DNA from: Hymenobacter puniceus
GTDB taxonomy: Bacteria > Bacteroidota > Bacteroidia > Cytophagales > Hymenobacteraceae
Assembly (NCBI RefSeq): GCF_014333525.1
Contig: NZ_JACSCX010000002.1
Coordinates: 682,001-746,000, forward strand
Length of the DNA: 64,000 nucleotides
Direction of reading: 5' to 3'
Below, in pieces: positions 50,934-60,164 of the stretch (position 1 is the stretch's first letter; the number at the start of each line of letters is the position of its first letter). A program made the translations under genes and the position numbers. The notes under the pieces were generated by a model, which had not been told where the DNA came from, ran no database searches, and saw only the letters and a list, made by a program, of their open reading frames with translations.

Positions 50934-53183
50934 ATGATTCATTGGGCTTCTTATACGTTTGTGCGCCTGACCCTGGCGCTGATGGCCGGCATCCTCACGT
51001 ATCTGTATTTCGGGGAAACGCTGCCGGAGCTGTTGTGGCCGCTGGCCGGACTGGTAAGTGTGTTCCTTGTGATTCAGTGGCGCGTGTGGCGCCATCCTAA
51101 TCCTGCCGTAGCCGACAAAACGGGCCTACTGGCGCTGCTAGCCGTCTACGTGACCGGGGCTGCCTGTATGCAGCAAGCCACGGAGTCGCGCCGCCCTGAC
51201 CATCTCTACCACTTCGGGCCGGATATTGAATTTTATCGTTCTGTAGTAGACGATTACACTGTGGTGCGGCCGGCCACATACGCCACTACTGTGCGGGTAT
51301 CGGCAGTGCGGGTGGCTGGGGAGTGGCAGTCGGCAGTGGGTGGTATCCGGGTATCCATTCCGCGCGACTCGGGCGTGACAGCGCCGCAGTACGGCGACAT
51401 ATGGCTGGTGCGCGGCGCGCCGGCGCCCAGCAAGGCCCCACTCAACCCCGGTGAGTTCGACTACCGCCGCTACCTGCAGTATCACCAGGTCTACCACCAG
51501 CAATTTATCCACCCCGACCAATACCAGCGCATTGCTGTTGCGCCCCCCAGCCTGCTGAAAGCTATGGCCATGCGGGCTGCCCGGGTGCTCGACGGTGTGT
51601 TTCGGCAGTACGTGGGGGCCAAGCGGGAGTATGCACTGGCCTCGGCGCTGGTACTGGGCATTAAGGATGACGTAGATCAGGAAACCAAGCAGGCCTACGC
51701 TAATACCGGCACCACCCACATTATGGCCGTATCGGGGCTGCAGGTGGGGCTGTTGTTTGGGGCCGTGACGGTGTTGCTGGGGTGGCTGCCGGGCCGGCGC
51801 GGGCTACTGTTTCGGCTGCTCACGGCCCTGCTGGGGCTGGTCGTTATCTGGAGCTATGCCTTCCTGACGGGCCTTTCGGCCTCGGTGCTGCGGGCAGCTG
51901 TGATGTTCACCTTTATTATTGTGGCGCGGGCTTCGCAACGGCAAACCAACATGTTCAACACATTGGCGGTGGCGGCGTTCTGTTTGCTCTGCTATGACCC
52001 ATACCTGCTTTGCGACGTCGGGTTTCAGCTTTCGTTTCTGGCTGTTATCAGTATCGTGTATCTGCAGCCGCGTATTTCAGGCTGGCTGGACGTAAAAAAC
52101 TACTTCCTGGAGAAACAGCGGCCCTGGCAGCCAAAATCGGTGCAATGGCTTTGGAAATGGAGCAGCAAATTCTTCAATGGCGTCTGGCAGGCCACGGCGC
52201 TGTCGTTGGCGGCGCAGGTGGCCACGTTTCCACTGGGGCTGTTCTATTTTCATCAGTTTCCGCTCAGCTTCCTGCTTTCCAACCTCGTAGCTGTGCCTAT
52301 TTCTAGTGGTGCGGTGTATGTGGGGCTAGGGCTTTTGGCACTGAAGGGCCTAGTCGCCTCGGTTGGTTTGCTGTCGGCTACGGCGGGGCAAGTGTTGGAT
52401 GTGGTGCCGCAGGCAGTAGCCTGGGTGTTCGAGAAAATGATTTGGTTGTTCAACGAGTACATCTTCTGGATTGGGCGCACCATGCCCGGTGCCCTCATTT
52501 CCGGCATTCACGTCACGGCACCGCAGGCCTGGCTGGTGTTTGGCATCATCCTCACGCTGCTGGCCTTCCTCCGCCTGAAAAAGCTGGTGTGGCTGGGGCT
52601 GGCCTGCCTGCTGATGGGCAGCTTTGCCGGTACCCGCGTGTGGGCTGCTCACCAACTCGCCCCCAATGAACAGCTTCTGGTATACAGCATTCCGCGGCGC
52701 TCGGTGCTGGGGTTCTGGCAGGGTGCGGCCGCTCACATTGTCAGCGCCGACTCGTTGCCACTTACCGAAACCGAGCGTACCTACCGCATTGTGCCGGGTA
52801 TCATTCAGCGCGAGGGCCGCGCCGTGCGCTACCACACCCGCTGGGGTGGCTCGTCGGTGCCGGCCCTGGCCGACACGGCAGCCCATCCTGGATTGGTACT
52901 GGTTGTGTGGCGCGGCGTGCGGGTAGCTTTGGTGAGTGGGCCGTTGGCCGGCGCCAGGCTTGCAGAGCCGGCTGATGTGGTAGTGCTACGCCGCAATGCA
53001 CGGGTGTGGCCCGAAGACCTGGCCTCGGTTTTCGCTTCTACCGCTACAATAGTATTCGATTCTTCCTGCAAATCCTGGTATGTGGAATCGATGCGTAAAA
53101 AGCTGCAACCCTTTGGCTGGCAGCTACATGACGTGGCCATGCAGGGTGCTTTCGTTTGGCAGGTGCGGCCGATGACAAAGTAA
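50934..53183 (+). CDS. comEC: ComEC/Rec2 DNA uptake channel
   Basis: A 749-residue membrane protein. Residues about 1-70 are hydrophobic, then a soluble OB-like DUF4131 domain (100-200), then the competence domain with many helices (NTGTTHIMAVSGLQVGLLFG; ASVLRAAVMFTFII) and a degenerate beta-lactamase-like tail (residues 600-745). ComEC carries single-stranded DNA across the inner membrane in natural transformation. The tail lacks a clear HxHxDH metal site, so it may be non-catalytic. Confidence 0.88.
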   Translation: MIHWASYTFVRLTLALMAGILTYLYFGETLPELLWPLAGLVSVFLVIQWRVWRHPNPAVADKTGLLALLAVYVTGAACMQQATESRRPDHLYHFGPDIEFYRSVVDDYTVVRPATYATTVRVSAVRVAGEWQSAVGGIRVSIPRDSGVTAPQYGDIWLVRGAPAPSKAPLNPGEFDYRRYLQYHQVYHQQFIHPDQYQRIAVAPPSLLKAMAMRAARVLDGVFRQYVGAKREYALASALVLGIKDDVDQETKQAYANTGTTHIMAVSGLQVGLLFGAVTVLLGWLPGRRGLLFRLLTALLGLVVIWSYAFLTGLSASVLRAAVMFTFIIVARASQRQTNMFNTLAVAAFCLLCYDPYLLCDVGFQLSFLAVISIVYLQPRISGWLDVKNYFLEKQRPWQPKSVQWLWKWSSKFFNGVWQATALSLAAQVATFPLGLFYFHQFPLSFLLSNLVAVPISSGAVYVGLGLLALKGLVASVGLLSATAGQVLDVVPQAVAWVFEKMIWLFNEYIFWIGRTMPGALISGIHVTAPQAWLVFGIILTLLAFLRLKKLVWLGLACLLMGSFAGTRVWAAHQLAPNEQLLVYSIPRRSVLGFWQGAAAHIVSADSLPLTETERTYRIVPGIIQREGRAVRYHTRWGGSSVPALADTAAHPGLVLVVWRGVRVALVSGPLAGARLAEPADVVVLRRNARVWPEDLASVFASTATIVFDSSCKSWYVESMRKKLQPFGWQLHDVAMQGAFVWQVRPMTK

Positions 53184-53362
53184 AACGGCGGATAGACGAA
53201 ACTCGCTTGCCAAATAGGCCGCTATACGCTGTACTTATCGCACCATTTTTGTTAGGTTTGGTTAGTGCCGACCTTCGTATGCTGATTTAGTGGTGCCCGG
53301 CCGCTCTGCTGTGCAGAGCCAGTCCTGTACTGCTGCTCACCGTTGCAACCCCTTGGTATCGT

Positions 53363-54175
53363 ATGGATAACATGCCCACGCAAGAGCTAGAGGCCCTGCG
53401 CTTCATCCGCTACGAGGCGGCTGATGCTATTGGCTACATTACGCTCAACCGCCCTGATAAACGCAATGCCCTCAGCGCCGACATGGTAACGGAGCTGAAG
53501 CTGGCGTTTGAGTTTGCTGAAGACGACGAGGCCTGCAAAGTAGTGGTGCTGCGCGCCGAGGGCCCCGCCTTTTGTGCCGGCGCCGACCTGGCCTACATTC
53601 AGGAGCTGCAGGGCTTTGGCTACACCGATAATCTGGCCGATTCTACGCACCTGATGCAGCTGTTTCACCAGATCTACACGCTCAAGAAGGTGGTAATTGC
53701 GCAGGTTCAGGGCCATGCGCTGGCCGGCGGTTGTGGCCTTGTAACCGTCTGTGACTTTGCTTTTGGCGTGCCGGAAGCTCGTTTCGGCTATACCGAAGTG
53801 AAAATCGGGTTTCTGCCAGCCATTGTGAGCGTGTTTCTGCTGCGCAAAGTAGGGGAGGCCCGCACCAAGCAGCTGCTGCTCACCGGCGACGTGCTGCCCG
53901 CCGCGCGGGCCTTGGAGCTGGGGCTGCTGACTGAACTGGTAGAACCCACTGAGCTGGCAACTTATGTCTACGCGTTTGCTCGCCGTCTGTGCGTTGAAAA
54001 TTCCAGTCAGAGCATGGAAGTGACCAAGGAAATGCTGGCCCGCCTACCCGAAATGCCATTAGAGGAAAGCCTGCGGTATGCTGCTCACCTCAATGCCGAA
54101 GCGCGCGGCTCTGCTGACTGCCGCCGGGGCATTGCCGCCTTTCTGGCTAAAGAGAAAATAAGCTGGGACAACTAA
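53363..54175 (+). CDS. Enoyl-CoA hydratase/isomerase family protein
   Basis: A 270-residue crotonase-fold protein. RPDKRNALSADM and FCAGADLAYIQ give the CoA pocket and oxyanion hole; GHALAGGCGLVTVCDFAFG follows with the second. The usual catalytic Glu region reads ARFGYTEVKIGFLPAIV. It hydrates or isomerises enoyl-CoA in fatty-acid or branched-chain amino-acid breakdown; methylglutaconyl-CoA hydratase is one possibility. Substrate not decidable from sequence. Confidence 0.88.
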   Translation: MDNMPTQELEALRFIRYEAADAIGYITLNRPDKRNALSADMVTELKLAFEFAEDDEACKVVVLRAEGPAFCAGADLAYIQELQGFGYTDNLADSTHLMQLFHQIYTLKKVVIAQVQGHALAGGCGLVTVCDFAFGVPEARFGYTEVKIGFLPAIVSVFLLRKVGEARTKQLLLTGDVLPAARALELGLLTELVEPTELATYVYAFARRLCVENSSQSMEVTKEMLARLPEMPLEESLRYAAHLNAEARGSADCRRGIAAFLAKEKISWDN

Positions 54176-54305
54176 TCAGGCAGCAAACCCTCCACGAACG
54201 TCACATCCGGCAGCTATCAGCCGGGCTTGACGTTGTTTTTTGCAATATTACCGTGCCCAATACAGGCACCTCAAACCTTCTCCGCCAAACAGCGGTTTTC
54301 TTTGC

Positions 54306-54824
54306 ATGACGACGCTGGCAGCCTGCGCCATTACGGCAACTACTTTTCTGGGGATGGAATTTGTTGCCTGGTTTATGCACCGTTTCGTGCTGCATGGGCC
54401 GCTGTGGTTTTTGCACCGCTCGCACCATGTGCGGCACCCGCACCGCTTCGAGCGCAACGACTTTTTCTTTCTCTTCTACGGGTCCCTGTCGGCGCTGCTT
54501 ATCATATATGGCTCGCCCGGCAAGGACTGGCGCTTTTGGATGGGCGTGGGCATAGCTATGTACGGCACGCTCTATTTCTTCGTCCACGATGTACTGATTC
54601 ATGGCCGGCTGCGCTTCTGGCGTAAATCGCGCAATACGTACTTGCGGGCCCTGAACATGGCGCACAAAATGCACCACAAAGCCACCACCCGCGACGATTC
54701 CGAGGAATTTGGGCTGCTGTGGGTGTCGCCGAAGTATTTTGAGTTGGCGTTGCGCCGACCTGCTCCCACCCGCACCTTGCGGACCCGGGCTGTATCCATG
54801 GAAAAACAAGAAGGAGGGAACTAG
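54306..54824 (+). CDS. crtZ: Beta-carotene hydroxylase
   Basis: A 172-residue membrane enzyme of the fatty-acid hydroxylase family: EFVAWFMHRFVLHG, HRSHH, a loop with HDVLIHGR, and NMAHKMHHKA give the His-rich di-iron ligands. CrtZ adds 3-hydroxyl groups to beta-ionone rings, giving zeaxanthin or, with CrtW, astaxanthin. I start at 54306, the short form matching the family. It ends 2 bp before the CarH-like gene, so the two form an operon. Confidence 0.88.
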   Translation: MTTLAACAITATTFLGMEFVAWFMHRFVLHGPLWFLHRSHHVRHPHRFERNDFFFLFYGSLSALLIIYGSPGKDWRFWMGVGIAMYGTLYFFVHDVLIHGRLRFWRKSRNTYLRALNMAHKMHHKATTRDDSEEFGLLWVSPKYFELALRRPAPTRTLRTRAVSMEKQEGGN

Positions 54825-54826
54825 CA

Positions 54827-55732
54827 GTGGGACATTTTTCCATCAGTGATCTGGAGCAACTCTCCGGCATTAAAGCGCATACTATTCGGATCTGGGAGCA
54901 GCGCTATGGCATCTTGCGGCCTGTGCGCACTGCCACTAACATCCGCACCTACTGCGACGACGACCTGCGCCGGCTGCTGAACGTGGCCACTCTTTGTGGC
55001 CGCGGCTACCGTATTTCCAAGGTAGCCCAGCTAAGTGAGCAGGAAGTGGAAAAGGCTGTCATTGCCTGCAACGACGATGAAAACGACTACTGCCAGCAGG
55101 TGCACGCCCTGATGGCTGCTATGCTTTCTATGGATGAAAGCCAGCTTAACCGCTTACTCAGCGGCTCCATCCGGCGGATGGGATTCGAGGCCGCGGTCCT
55201 GCACATCGTTTATCCGTTTCTGCAGCGCATAGGCGTGATGTGGCAGGCTGGCAGCGTCAACCCTGCCCACGAACACCTGGTAACGCATCTGTTGCGCCAG
55301 AAAATGATGGCGGCCACTGATGCGCTGCCCGCTGCATGCGCCAAAAGCGGGCGTCGTTGGGTGCTGTTTCTGCCCGAAGGTGAAATGCACGAGCTGGCAC
55401 TGCTGTTCATGAACTTTGCGCTCCGGGCCCGCGGCCATCATGTATTGTATCTAGGGCAAAATCTGCCGATTGCAGGCTTAACTGATGTGTGCCAAGCATA
55501 CCAGCCGCACACAGTCTGTACTGTACTGACGGCTGTGCCCGAGCGGGACCATCTACAGAGCTTTGTCGAAGAGCTTCGGCGGGTTTGTGTGGGAGCTACC
55601 GTTTTACTTTATGGGCCGGTTGCTCAGGCCGAGCCATTGGTACTGCCGCCGAATATGGTGCGCCTGCGGCTGATGACCGACTTTCTGCACTTTGCCGAAC
55701 AGCTGCCGGAAGCTGTAGCAGAACCGGCTTAA
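54827..55732 (+). CDS. MerR-type regulator with B12-binding domain (CarH/LitR-like photoreceptor)
   Basis: A 301-residue protein with a GTG start. Residues 4-70 are a MerR winged HTH (ISDLEQLSGIKAHTIRIWEQ). The next domain holds W139-x9-E149-H150 (WQAGSVNPAHEH), the adenosylcobalamin pocket signature of CarH. The cobalamin domain follows with EGEMHELA, where His near 188 is the candidate axial ligand (usual motif ExHxxG has A here), and YLGQNLP. CarH-type proteins repress carotenoid genes in the dark and release DNA in light. It sits within a carotenoid cluster next to a sigma factor, as LitR does. Confidence 0.82.
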   Translation: MGHFSISDLEQLSGIKAHTIRIWEQRYGILRPVRTATNIRTYCDDDLRRLLNVATLCGRGYRISKVAQLSEQEVEKAVIACNDDENDYCQQVHALMAAMLSMDESQLNRLLSGSIRRMGFEAAVLHIVYPFLQRIGVMWQAGSVNPAHEHLVTHLLRQKMMAATDALPAACAKSGRRWVLFLPEGEMHELALLFMNFALRARGHHVLYLGQNLPIAGLTDVCQAYQPHTVCTVLTAVPERDHLQSFVEELRRVCVGATVLLYGPVAQAEPLVLPPNMVRLRLMTDFLHFAEQLPEAVAEPA

Positions 55733-56032
55733 CAAAAAAATAATCGGAAAGGGAGTGGTGTACCTGCTATTGGTGTAGGTACATGTAAATGCTTGTTTAC
55801 CGGGCATTTGGGGCACTATTGCCGGATAAAACGCCGCGTGCTTTCAGCCTTTTTGGACACGGGTGCTAAATTTTGTACAGTTAGATATATCCTGATTATC
55901 AGTACGTTCGTGAAGAACAGTCTCCTTATGCGTGTGTAAGCCGGCATAAAAAAAATAGTTGGTTGGTATGCATCCGAGTTCTAGAATAGCACGTATATTT
56001 GTTTAACCTTTTGCCACGAAAAGCTAAACAGC
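55733..56032. promoter_or_regulatory. Intergenic region: inverted repeat and sigma gene promoter
   Basis: TGTACCT (55759-55765) and AGGTACA (55777-55783) form an inverted repeat with an 11-bp spacer, possibly an operator. TATATTTG at 55994-56001 is a perfect -7 box for the sigma factor gene, with TTG near 55959-55965 as a possible -33. TTTTTGGACAC at about 55851 is also found in the prophage cargo leader. Confidence 0.55.
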
Positions 56033-56548
56033 ATGACCTCACTGGAATTCACCAACCAAGTACAGAAGATTTCATATTCGCTGAAGCCCGTGGCGATGAA
56101 CCTGACCCGAGACGCTGATGATGCCAAAGACTTGGTGCAGGAGACGTTGCTGAAGGCATTGCTTAACAAAGACAAGTTCAAGGCGGGCACCAACCTCAAG
56201 GCGTGGTTGTATACCATCATGCGCAACACGTTTATCAACAATTACAATAAGATAACGAAGCGCAACAGCAACATTGATTCTACGGAGTATTTCCAGTACT
56301 TCAACACCGACGAAAACTATATCACGCACAACGGAGCCACCTCCGACTTCGTAGTAACGGATATCAACCAGGCTATTGCCAGTTTATCGGCTGACTATCG
56401 GACGCCGTTTATGATGTACTACATCGGGTACAAGTACCTGGAAATTGCGGAAAAGCTGCAAATCCCAATCGGAACCGTCAAAAACCGCATTCATATTGCC
56501 CGCAAGGAGCTTAAGGATGCGTTGAAGGTATACGCCCCCGGCGTGTAG
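56033..56548 (+). CDS. ECF-type RNA polymerase sigma factor
   Basis: A 171-residue protein. Region 2 contains DADDAKDLVQETLLKALLN and NLKAWLYTIMRNTFINNYN; region 4 contains GYKYLEIAEKLQIPIGTVKNRIHIARKEL, the HTH for the -35 element. No anti-sigma gene is adjacent. Next to a CarH-like regulator and crt genes, it resembles LitR-linked sigma factors that switch on light-response and carotenoid genes. It has its own host-type promoter and a terminator. Confidence 0.9.
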   Translation: MTSLEFTNQVQKISYSLKPVAMNLTRDADDAKDLVQETLLKALLNKDKFKAGTNLKAWLYTIMRNTFINNYNKITKRNSNIDSTEYFQYFNTDENYITHNGATSDFVVTDINQAIASLSADYRTPFMMYYIGYKYLEIAEKLQIPIGTVKNRIHIARKELKDALKVYAPGV

Positions 56549-56822
56549 GGAATAGGGAGAGAGTATACCCCGCCCCGGGCGTATCACGGGCCGCGAATGA
56601 CGCCACTGGGCGCTGTTCGCGGCCCGTTTGTGTTGGTAGCTGCCAGAAAAGCTGAACATAATTTCGGCGATTTTTCGGATGGCTCACAAACCTATTACGG
56701 GGCTGGCGGTATGCATGCTGTTGGTTGCTCTGCTGTTGGGTTAGCGGGAGTGCCAACCCAAATAGACACCTTTGCGCTTTCGCTTCTGCGAAATCCTGTT
56801 CCATTCGCCCAATCTCCGATTT
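56549..56822. other. Intergenic region before crtI
   Basis: Holds the terminator of the sigma gene and the presumed crtI promoter near TAGACACCTTTG (56763-56774). No ORF of note. Confidence 0.4.
56586..56630 (+). terminator. Terminator after the sigma factor gene
   Basis: ACGGGCCGCGAA and TTCGCGGCCCGT form a perfect 12-bp stem followed by TTG. Confidence 0.8.
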
Positions 56823-58292
56823 GTGAGTAAACACGTTCTGGTTATCGGCTCCGGCTTTGCGGGGCTTTCGGCAGCCACCTCACTGGCCCAGCGCGGCTAC
56901 CGCGTCACTATCCTGGAAAAGAACGAAGGCCCCGGTGGCCGGGCACGCGTGTTCCGCACCCAGGGCTTCACCTTTGATATGGGCCCGAGTTGGTACTGGA
57001 TGCCCGATATTTTCGAGCAGTATTTCGCCCGATTCGGTAAAAAAGTAAGCGACTATTACGACCTGGTCCGGCTAGACCCATCGTATCAGGTGATTTTCAA
57101 GGGCCCCGAGGCGGTAGATATTCCGGCGGCTATGGGCGAGCTGCGGCAGCTGTTTGAGCGCTACGAGCCTGGCAGCGGCGCCCGCCTCGATGAGTTTTTG
57201 CGGCAAGCGGCCTACAAATACAAAGTGGGCATCGGCAAGTTTGTGCACATGCCGGGCCGCTCGCTGCTGGAGTTTGCCGATCCGCGCCTGCTGGTGGATG
57301 CCGTACGTCTGGATCTGCTGCAGAGCATGCACAAGCACGTGCGCAAGTTTTTCACGCATCCGCGGCTACTGGAGTTGGTGGAATTTCCGATTCTGTTTCT
57401 AGGCGCTACCTCTGAAAACACGCCAGCCCTTTACTCGCTGATGAACTACGCCGACCTGGCGCTGGGCACGTGGTATCCGATGGGTGGCATGCACAAGATT
57501 GTGGAAGGCATGGTAGCACTGGCCCAGGAGCAGGGCGTGACGCTGGAATACAACCAGGAAGTGCAGCAGATAGTGGTGGAAAACGGCCGCGCCACCGGCG
57601 TGCAGACCACCGCCGGCTTCCGGCCTGCAGATATCGTGGTGGCCGGCGCCGACTATCACCACGCCGAGCAGCACCTGCTGGCTCCTGAGTGGCGCCATTA
57701 CGACGAAGCCTACTGGGATAAGCGCACAATGGCGCCGTCGTCGCTGTTATTTTATCTGGGCGTGAACCGTCGCGTAGATAAGTTGCGTCACCACAACCTG
57801 TTTTTCGATGAGGACTTCGCACTGCATGCTGAGGAAATCTACGAAGACCCCAAGTGGCCTAGCCGCCCGCTGTTCTACGTATCGGCTCCTTCTAAAACCG
57901 ACGCTTCGGTGGCGCCTGACGGGTGCGAAAACCTGTTTCTGCTGATTCCGGTGGCTCCGGCCCTTGCCGACCCCGAGGAAACCCGGGAGCATTACTACCA
58001 CCTCATTATGGACCGGCTGGAGCGCCACTGCGGCCACAGCATCCGCGACGGGGTGGTGTACAAGCGCAGCTATGCCCACCAGGATTTTCAGCAGGACTAC
58101 CACAGCTACAAAGGCAATGCCTACGGCCTGGCCAACACGCTACGCCAGACGGCCATCCTGAAACCCTCGCTCAAAAGCAATAAGGTCAGTAACCTGTATT
58201 TTACGGGCCAGCTTACTGTGCCCGGCCCCGGCGTGCCGCCCTCGCTCATCTCGGGGCAGGTAGTGGCCGGAGAGGTTGAGAAAGAGAATTAG
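56823..58292 (+). CDS. crtI: Phytoene desaturase
   Basis: A 489-residue FAD enzyme with a GTG start. VLVIGSGFAGLSAATSLAQRG is the FAD-binding Rossmann fold, followed by ILEKNEGPGGRARVF and FDMGPSWYWMP. The C-terminal end has LYFTGQLTVPGPGVPPSLISG, the family signature. It desaturates phytoene to lycopene. It faces crtB with only a repeat element between. Confidence 0.92.
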   Translation: MSKHVLVIGSGFAGLSAATSLAQRGYRVTILEKNEGPGGRARVFRTQGFTFDMGPSWYWMPDIFEQYFARFGKKVSDYYDLVRLDPSYQVIFKGPEAVDIPAAMGELRQLFERYEPGSGARLDEFLRQAAYKYKVGIGKFVHMPGRSLLEFADPRLLVDAVRLDLLQSMHKHVRKFFTHPRLLELVEFPILFLGATSENTPALYSLMNYADLALGTWYPMGGMHKIVEGMVALAQEQGVTLEYNQEVQQIVVENGRATGVQTTAGFRPADIVVAGADYHHAEQHLLAPEWRHYDEAYWDKRTMAPSSLLFYLGVNRRVDKLRHHNLFFDEDFALHAEEIYEDPKWPSRPLFYVSAPSKTDASVAPDGCENLFLLIPVAPALADPEETREHYYHLIMDRLERHCGHSIRDGVVYKRSYAHQDFQQDYHSYKGNAYGLANTLRQTAILKPSLKSNKVSNLYFTGQLTVPGPGVPPSLISGQVVAGEVEKEN

Positions 58293-58402
58293 TAATTAAT
58301 AATTAAGAATTAAGAATTGGTAATACAGAAGAAATTCGCCGCATCAGTTTCAACTACTGCCGAGCGAGTTAATTCTTAATTACTAATTCTTAATTATTAA
58401 TT
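58293..58402. repeat. AT-rich inverted-repeat element between crtI and crtB
   Basis: AATTAATAATTAAGAATT (58294-58311) and its perfect complement (58385-58402) flank about 70 bp; further AATTCTTAATT copies are within. The element begins right at the crtI stop and ends 10 bp before crtB. MITE-like or REP-like, and in contrast to the GC-rich flanks. Confidence 0.75.
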
Positions 58403-58411
58403 CGAAAAGTA

Positions 58412-59254
58412 ATGGACCACATTGCCCTTTTCACGGAAACCAGCCGGGCGTGCAGCAAGCTGATTACGCAACGCTACAGCACCTCCTTCACGCTGGGCAT
58501 TCGCACGCTTGATGCGCGGTTTCACTTGCCTGTATATGCTGTATATGGCTTCGTGCGCTGGGCCGACGAAATTGTGGACACGTTTCATGGCCACGACAAA
58601 GTAGCGCTGTTCGCCGATTTCAAGCGCCAGACGTATGAGGCGCTGGAAATTGGGCTGAGCCTCAACCCGGTGCTGCATGCTTTCCAGGACGTAGTACGCA
58701 CCTACGGCATCGACCGGGAATTTATCGACGCCTTTCTCTACAGCATGGAAATGGACCTCGACGACCGGGCCTACAACCAGTCGCTGTACGAGAAGTACAT
58801 CTATGGCTCGGCGGAAGTGGTGGGGCTGATGTGTCTGCGCATCTTCTGCCAGGGCAACGAAGCCCAGTTTCAGCAGCTGCGCGAGCCAGCGCGGCGCCTG
58901 GGCTCGGCGTTTCAGAAGGTGAATTTCCTGCGTGATATCCGCTCCGACTACGAGGAGCGCGGCCGCGTATATTTTCCCGGTGTGCAGTACGAGCGATTCA
59001 CCGATGAGGTGAAGCGCGAAATCGAAGCCGATATCCGGGCCGACTTTGATGCTGCTTATGCGGGTATTGTGCAGCTGCCCCGCTCGGCGCGGCTGGGTGT
59101 GTACCTGGCCTATGTGTATTATCTAAAGCTGTTTCACAAAATCCGGCAGCTGCCTGCGGCACGGATTTTGGGCGAGCGGGTGCGCGTGCCCGACAACACC
59201 AAGCTGCTTTTGCTGATGGGTTCGTACTTTCGTTACCGCCTTCGGGCTATATAA
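58412..59254 (+). CDS. crtB: Phytoene synthase
   Basis: A 280-residue trans-isoprenyl synthase. Two aspartate-rich motifs are seen: DEIVD (first) and NFLRDIRSDYEERGRVYFP (second, with DxxxD). It joins two geranylgeranyl diphosphates to phytoene, the entry to carotenoids. Usual length 280-310. It follows crtI. Confidence 0.92.
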   Translation: MDHIALFTETSRACSKLITQRYSTSFTLGIRTLDARFHLPVYAVYGFVRWADEIVDTFHGHDKVALFADFKRQTYEALEIGLSLNPVLHAFQDVVRTYGIDREFIDAFLYSMEMDLDDRAYNQSLYEKYIYGSAEVVGLMCLRIFCQGNEAQFQQLREPARRLGSAFQKVNFLRDIRSDYEERGRVYFPGVQYERFTDEVKREIEADIRADFDAAYAGIVQLPRSARLGVYLAYVYYLKLFHKIRQLPAARILGERVRVPDNTKLLLLMGSYFRYRLRAI

Positions 59255-59327
59255 GCCGGCTTTTTGGGTGTCCTGCGGATCTGGCAGAATCGGAAAACGG
59301 CTTGGCTATTCATAAAACCCCAGCTGC

Positions 59328-59918
59328 GTGTACCTGTCTGTTCGCCGTTACATTTTCCCATTTATCTGCCTTCTGCTTTTACCAGAAGCGAAAGCCGGTG
59401 CTGCGTCTGCGGTCCGGTTTCTGCCGTTTGATTTCGCGCTTTTAATCGAAAAAATGCCCTATTCACTTCCTAACCTACGCCGCCAATACCAGCAAGCCGC
59501 TACCAACAAGGAAGCCGGCGAGAGATTTCACAAGCTGATGAGTGCCTACACCCAGCGCGACGCGGTGGTGCTGGCCTATAAGGCTGCTGCCGAAGCCATC
59601 CGGGCCCGCGACGCTTCGATGTTCAACAAACTCACCTACGTGCAGAACGCCACCAAGCAGTTTGATGAAGCAGTGAAGCTGGATACCAACAACGCTGAAG
59701 TGCGATTTTTGCGCCTGAGCGTGGAAAGCAATCTGCCTGCATTTCTTGGCTTAAGCACCCACGTAGACGAAGACCGTCAGTTTCTGGTGGAAACGCTGTT
59801 GCAACATCCCAAGTCCGGCCTCGATACGGAGTCGTTTGGGCTAGTGCGCGACTTTCTGGTGGAGCGCGGACATGTTTCAGGCACCGATGCCGAGAAACTA
59901 GGCCGTATCAGCTCTTAA
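59328..59918 (+). CDS. Hypothetical exported protein in the crt cluster
   Basis: A 196-residue protein with a GTG start and a signal-like N-terminus (RRYIFPFICLLLLPEAKAGA). The rest is helical with a TPR-like look (RDAVVLAYKAAAEAIRARDA; NATKQFDEAVKLDTNNAEV). No function is known to me. It sits between crtB and ispH and ends before a terminator, so it may be co-transcribed with crtB. Confidence 0.65.
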   Translation: MYLSVRRYIFPFICLLLLPEAKAGAASAVRFLPFDFALLIEKMPYSLPNLRRQYQQAATNKEAGERFHKLMSAYTQRDAVVLAYKAAAEAIRARDASMFNKLTYVQNATKQFDEAVKLDTNNAEVRFLRLSVESNLPAFLGLSTHVDEDRQFLVETLLQHPKSGLDTESFGLVRDFLVERGHVSGTDAEKLGRISS

Positions 59919-59947
59919 AGACAAGCCTGGCTTGGTGTACAAGTGCA

Positions 59948-59979
59948 AAGCGAAGCGTCTTGGGGCGCTTCGCTTTTTC
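59948..59979 (+). terminator. Terminator
   Basis: AAGCGAAGCG and CGCTTCGCTT arms followed by TTT, after the hypothetical exported protein gene. Confidence 0.88.
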
Positions 59980-60164
59980 GTAGCTCACTATCCCAACCTT
60001 AAAACGAGAAGTGCGTGCCCGCGCAGCAAGTAGGAATGAGACAAGAGCTCCGCGTCGCCAACTAAAAGAAGCGCTCTGAAAACAAGGCAGGGAAGGAGCT
60101 TGTACGATACTGTCCAGTTGAATTTCGTAACTTTTGCAACCTCTGTTGGCAGCCTGATAACCTT

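Noticed and set aside
56772-56822. Earlier start for crtI
   Set aside because: The extension (MRFRFCEILFHSPN) lacks family sequence; the FAD-binding fold begins at the GTG at 56823.
58293-58402. AT-rich repeats as a CRISPR array
   Set aside because: Repeats are inverted and irregular with no uniform spacers and no cas genes.
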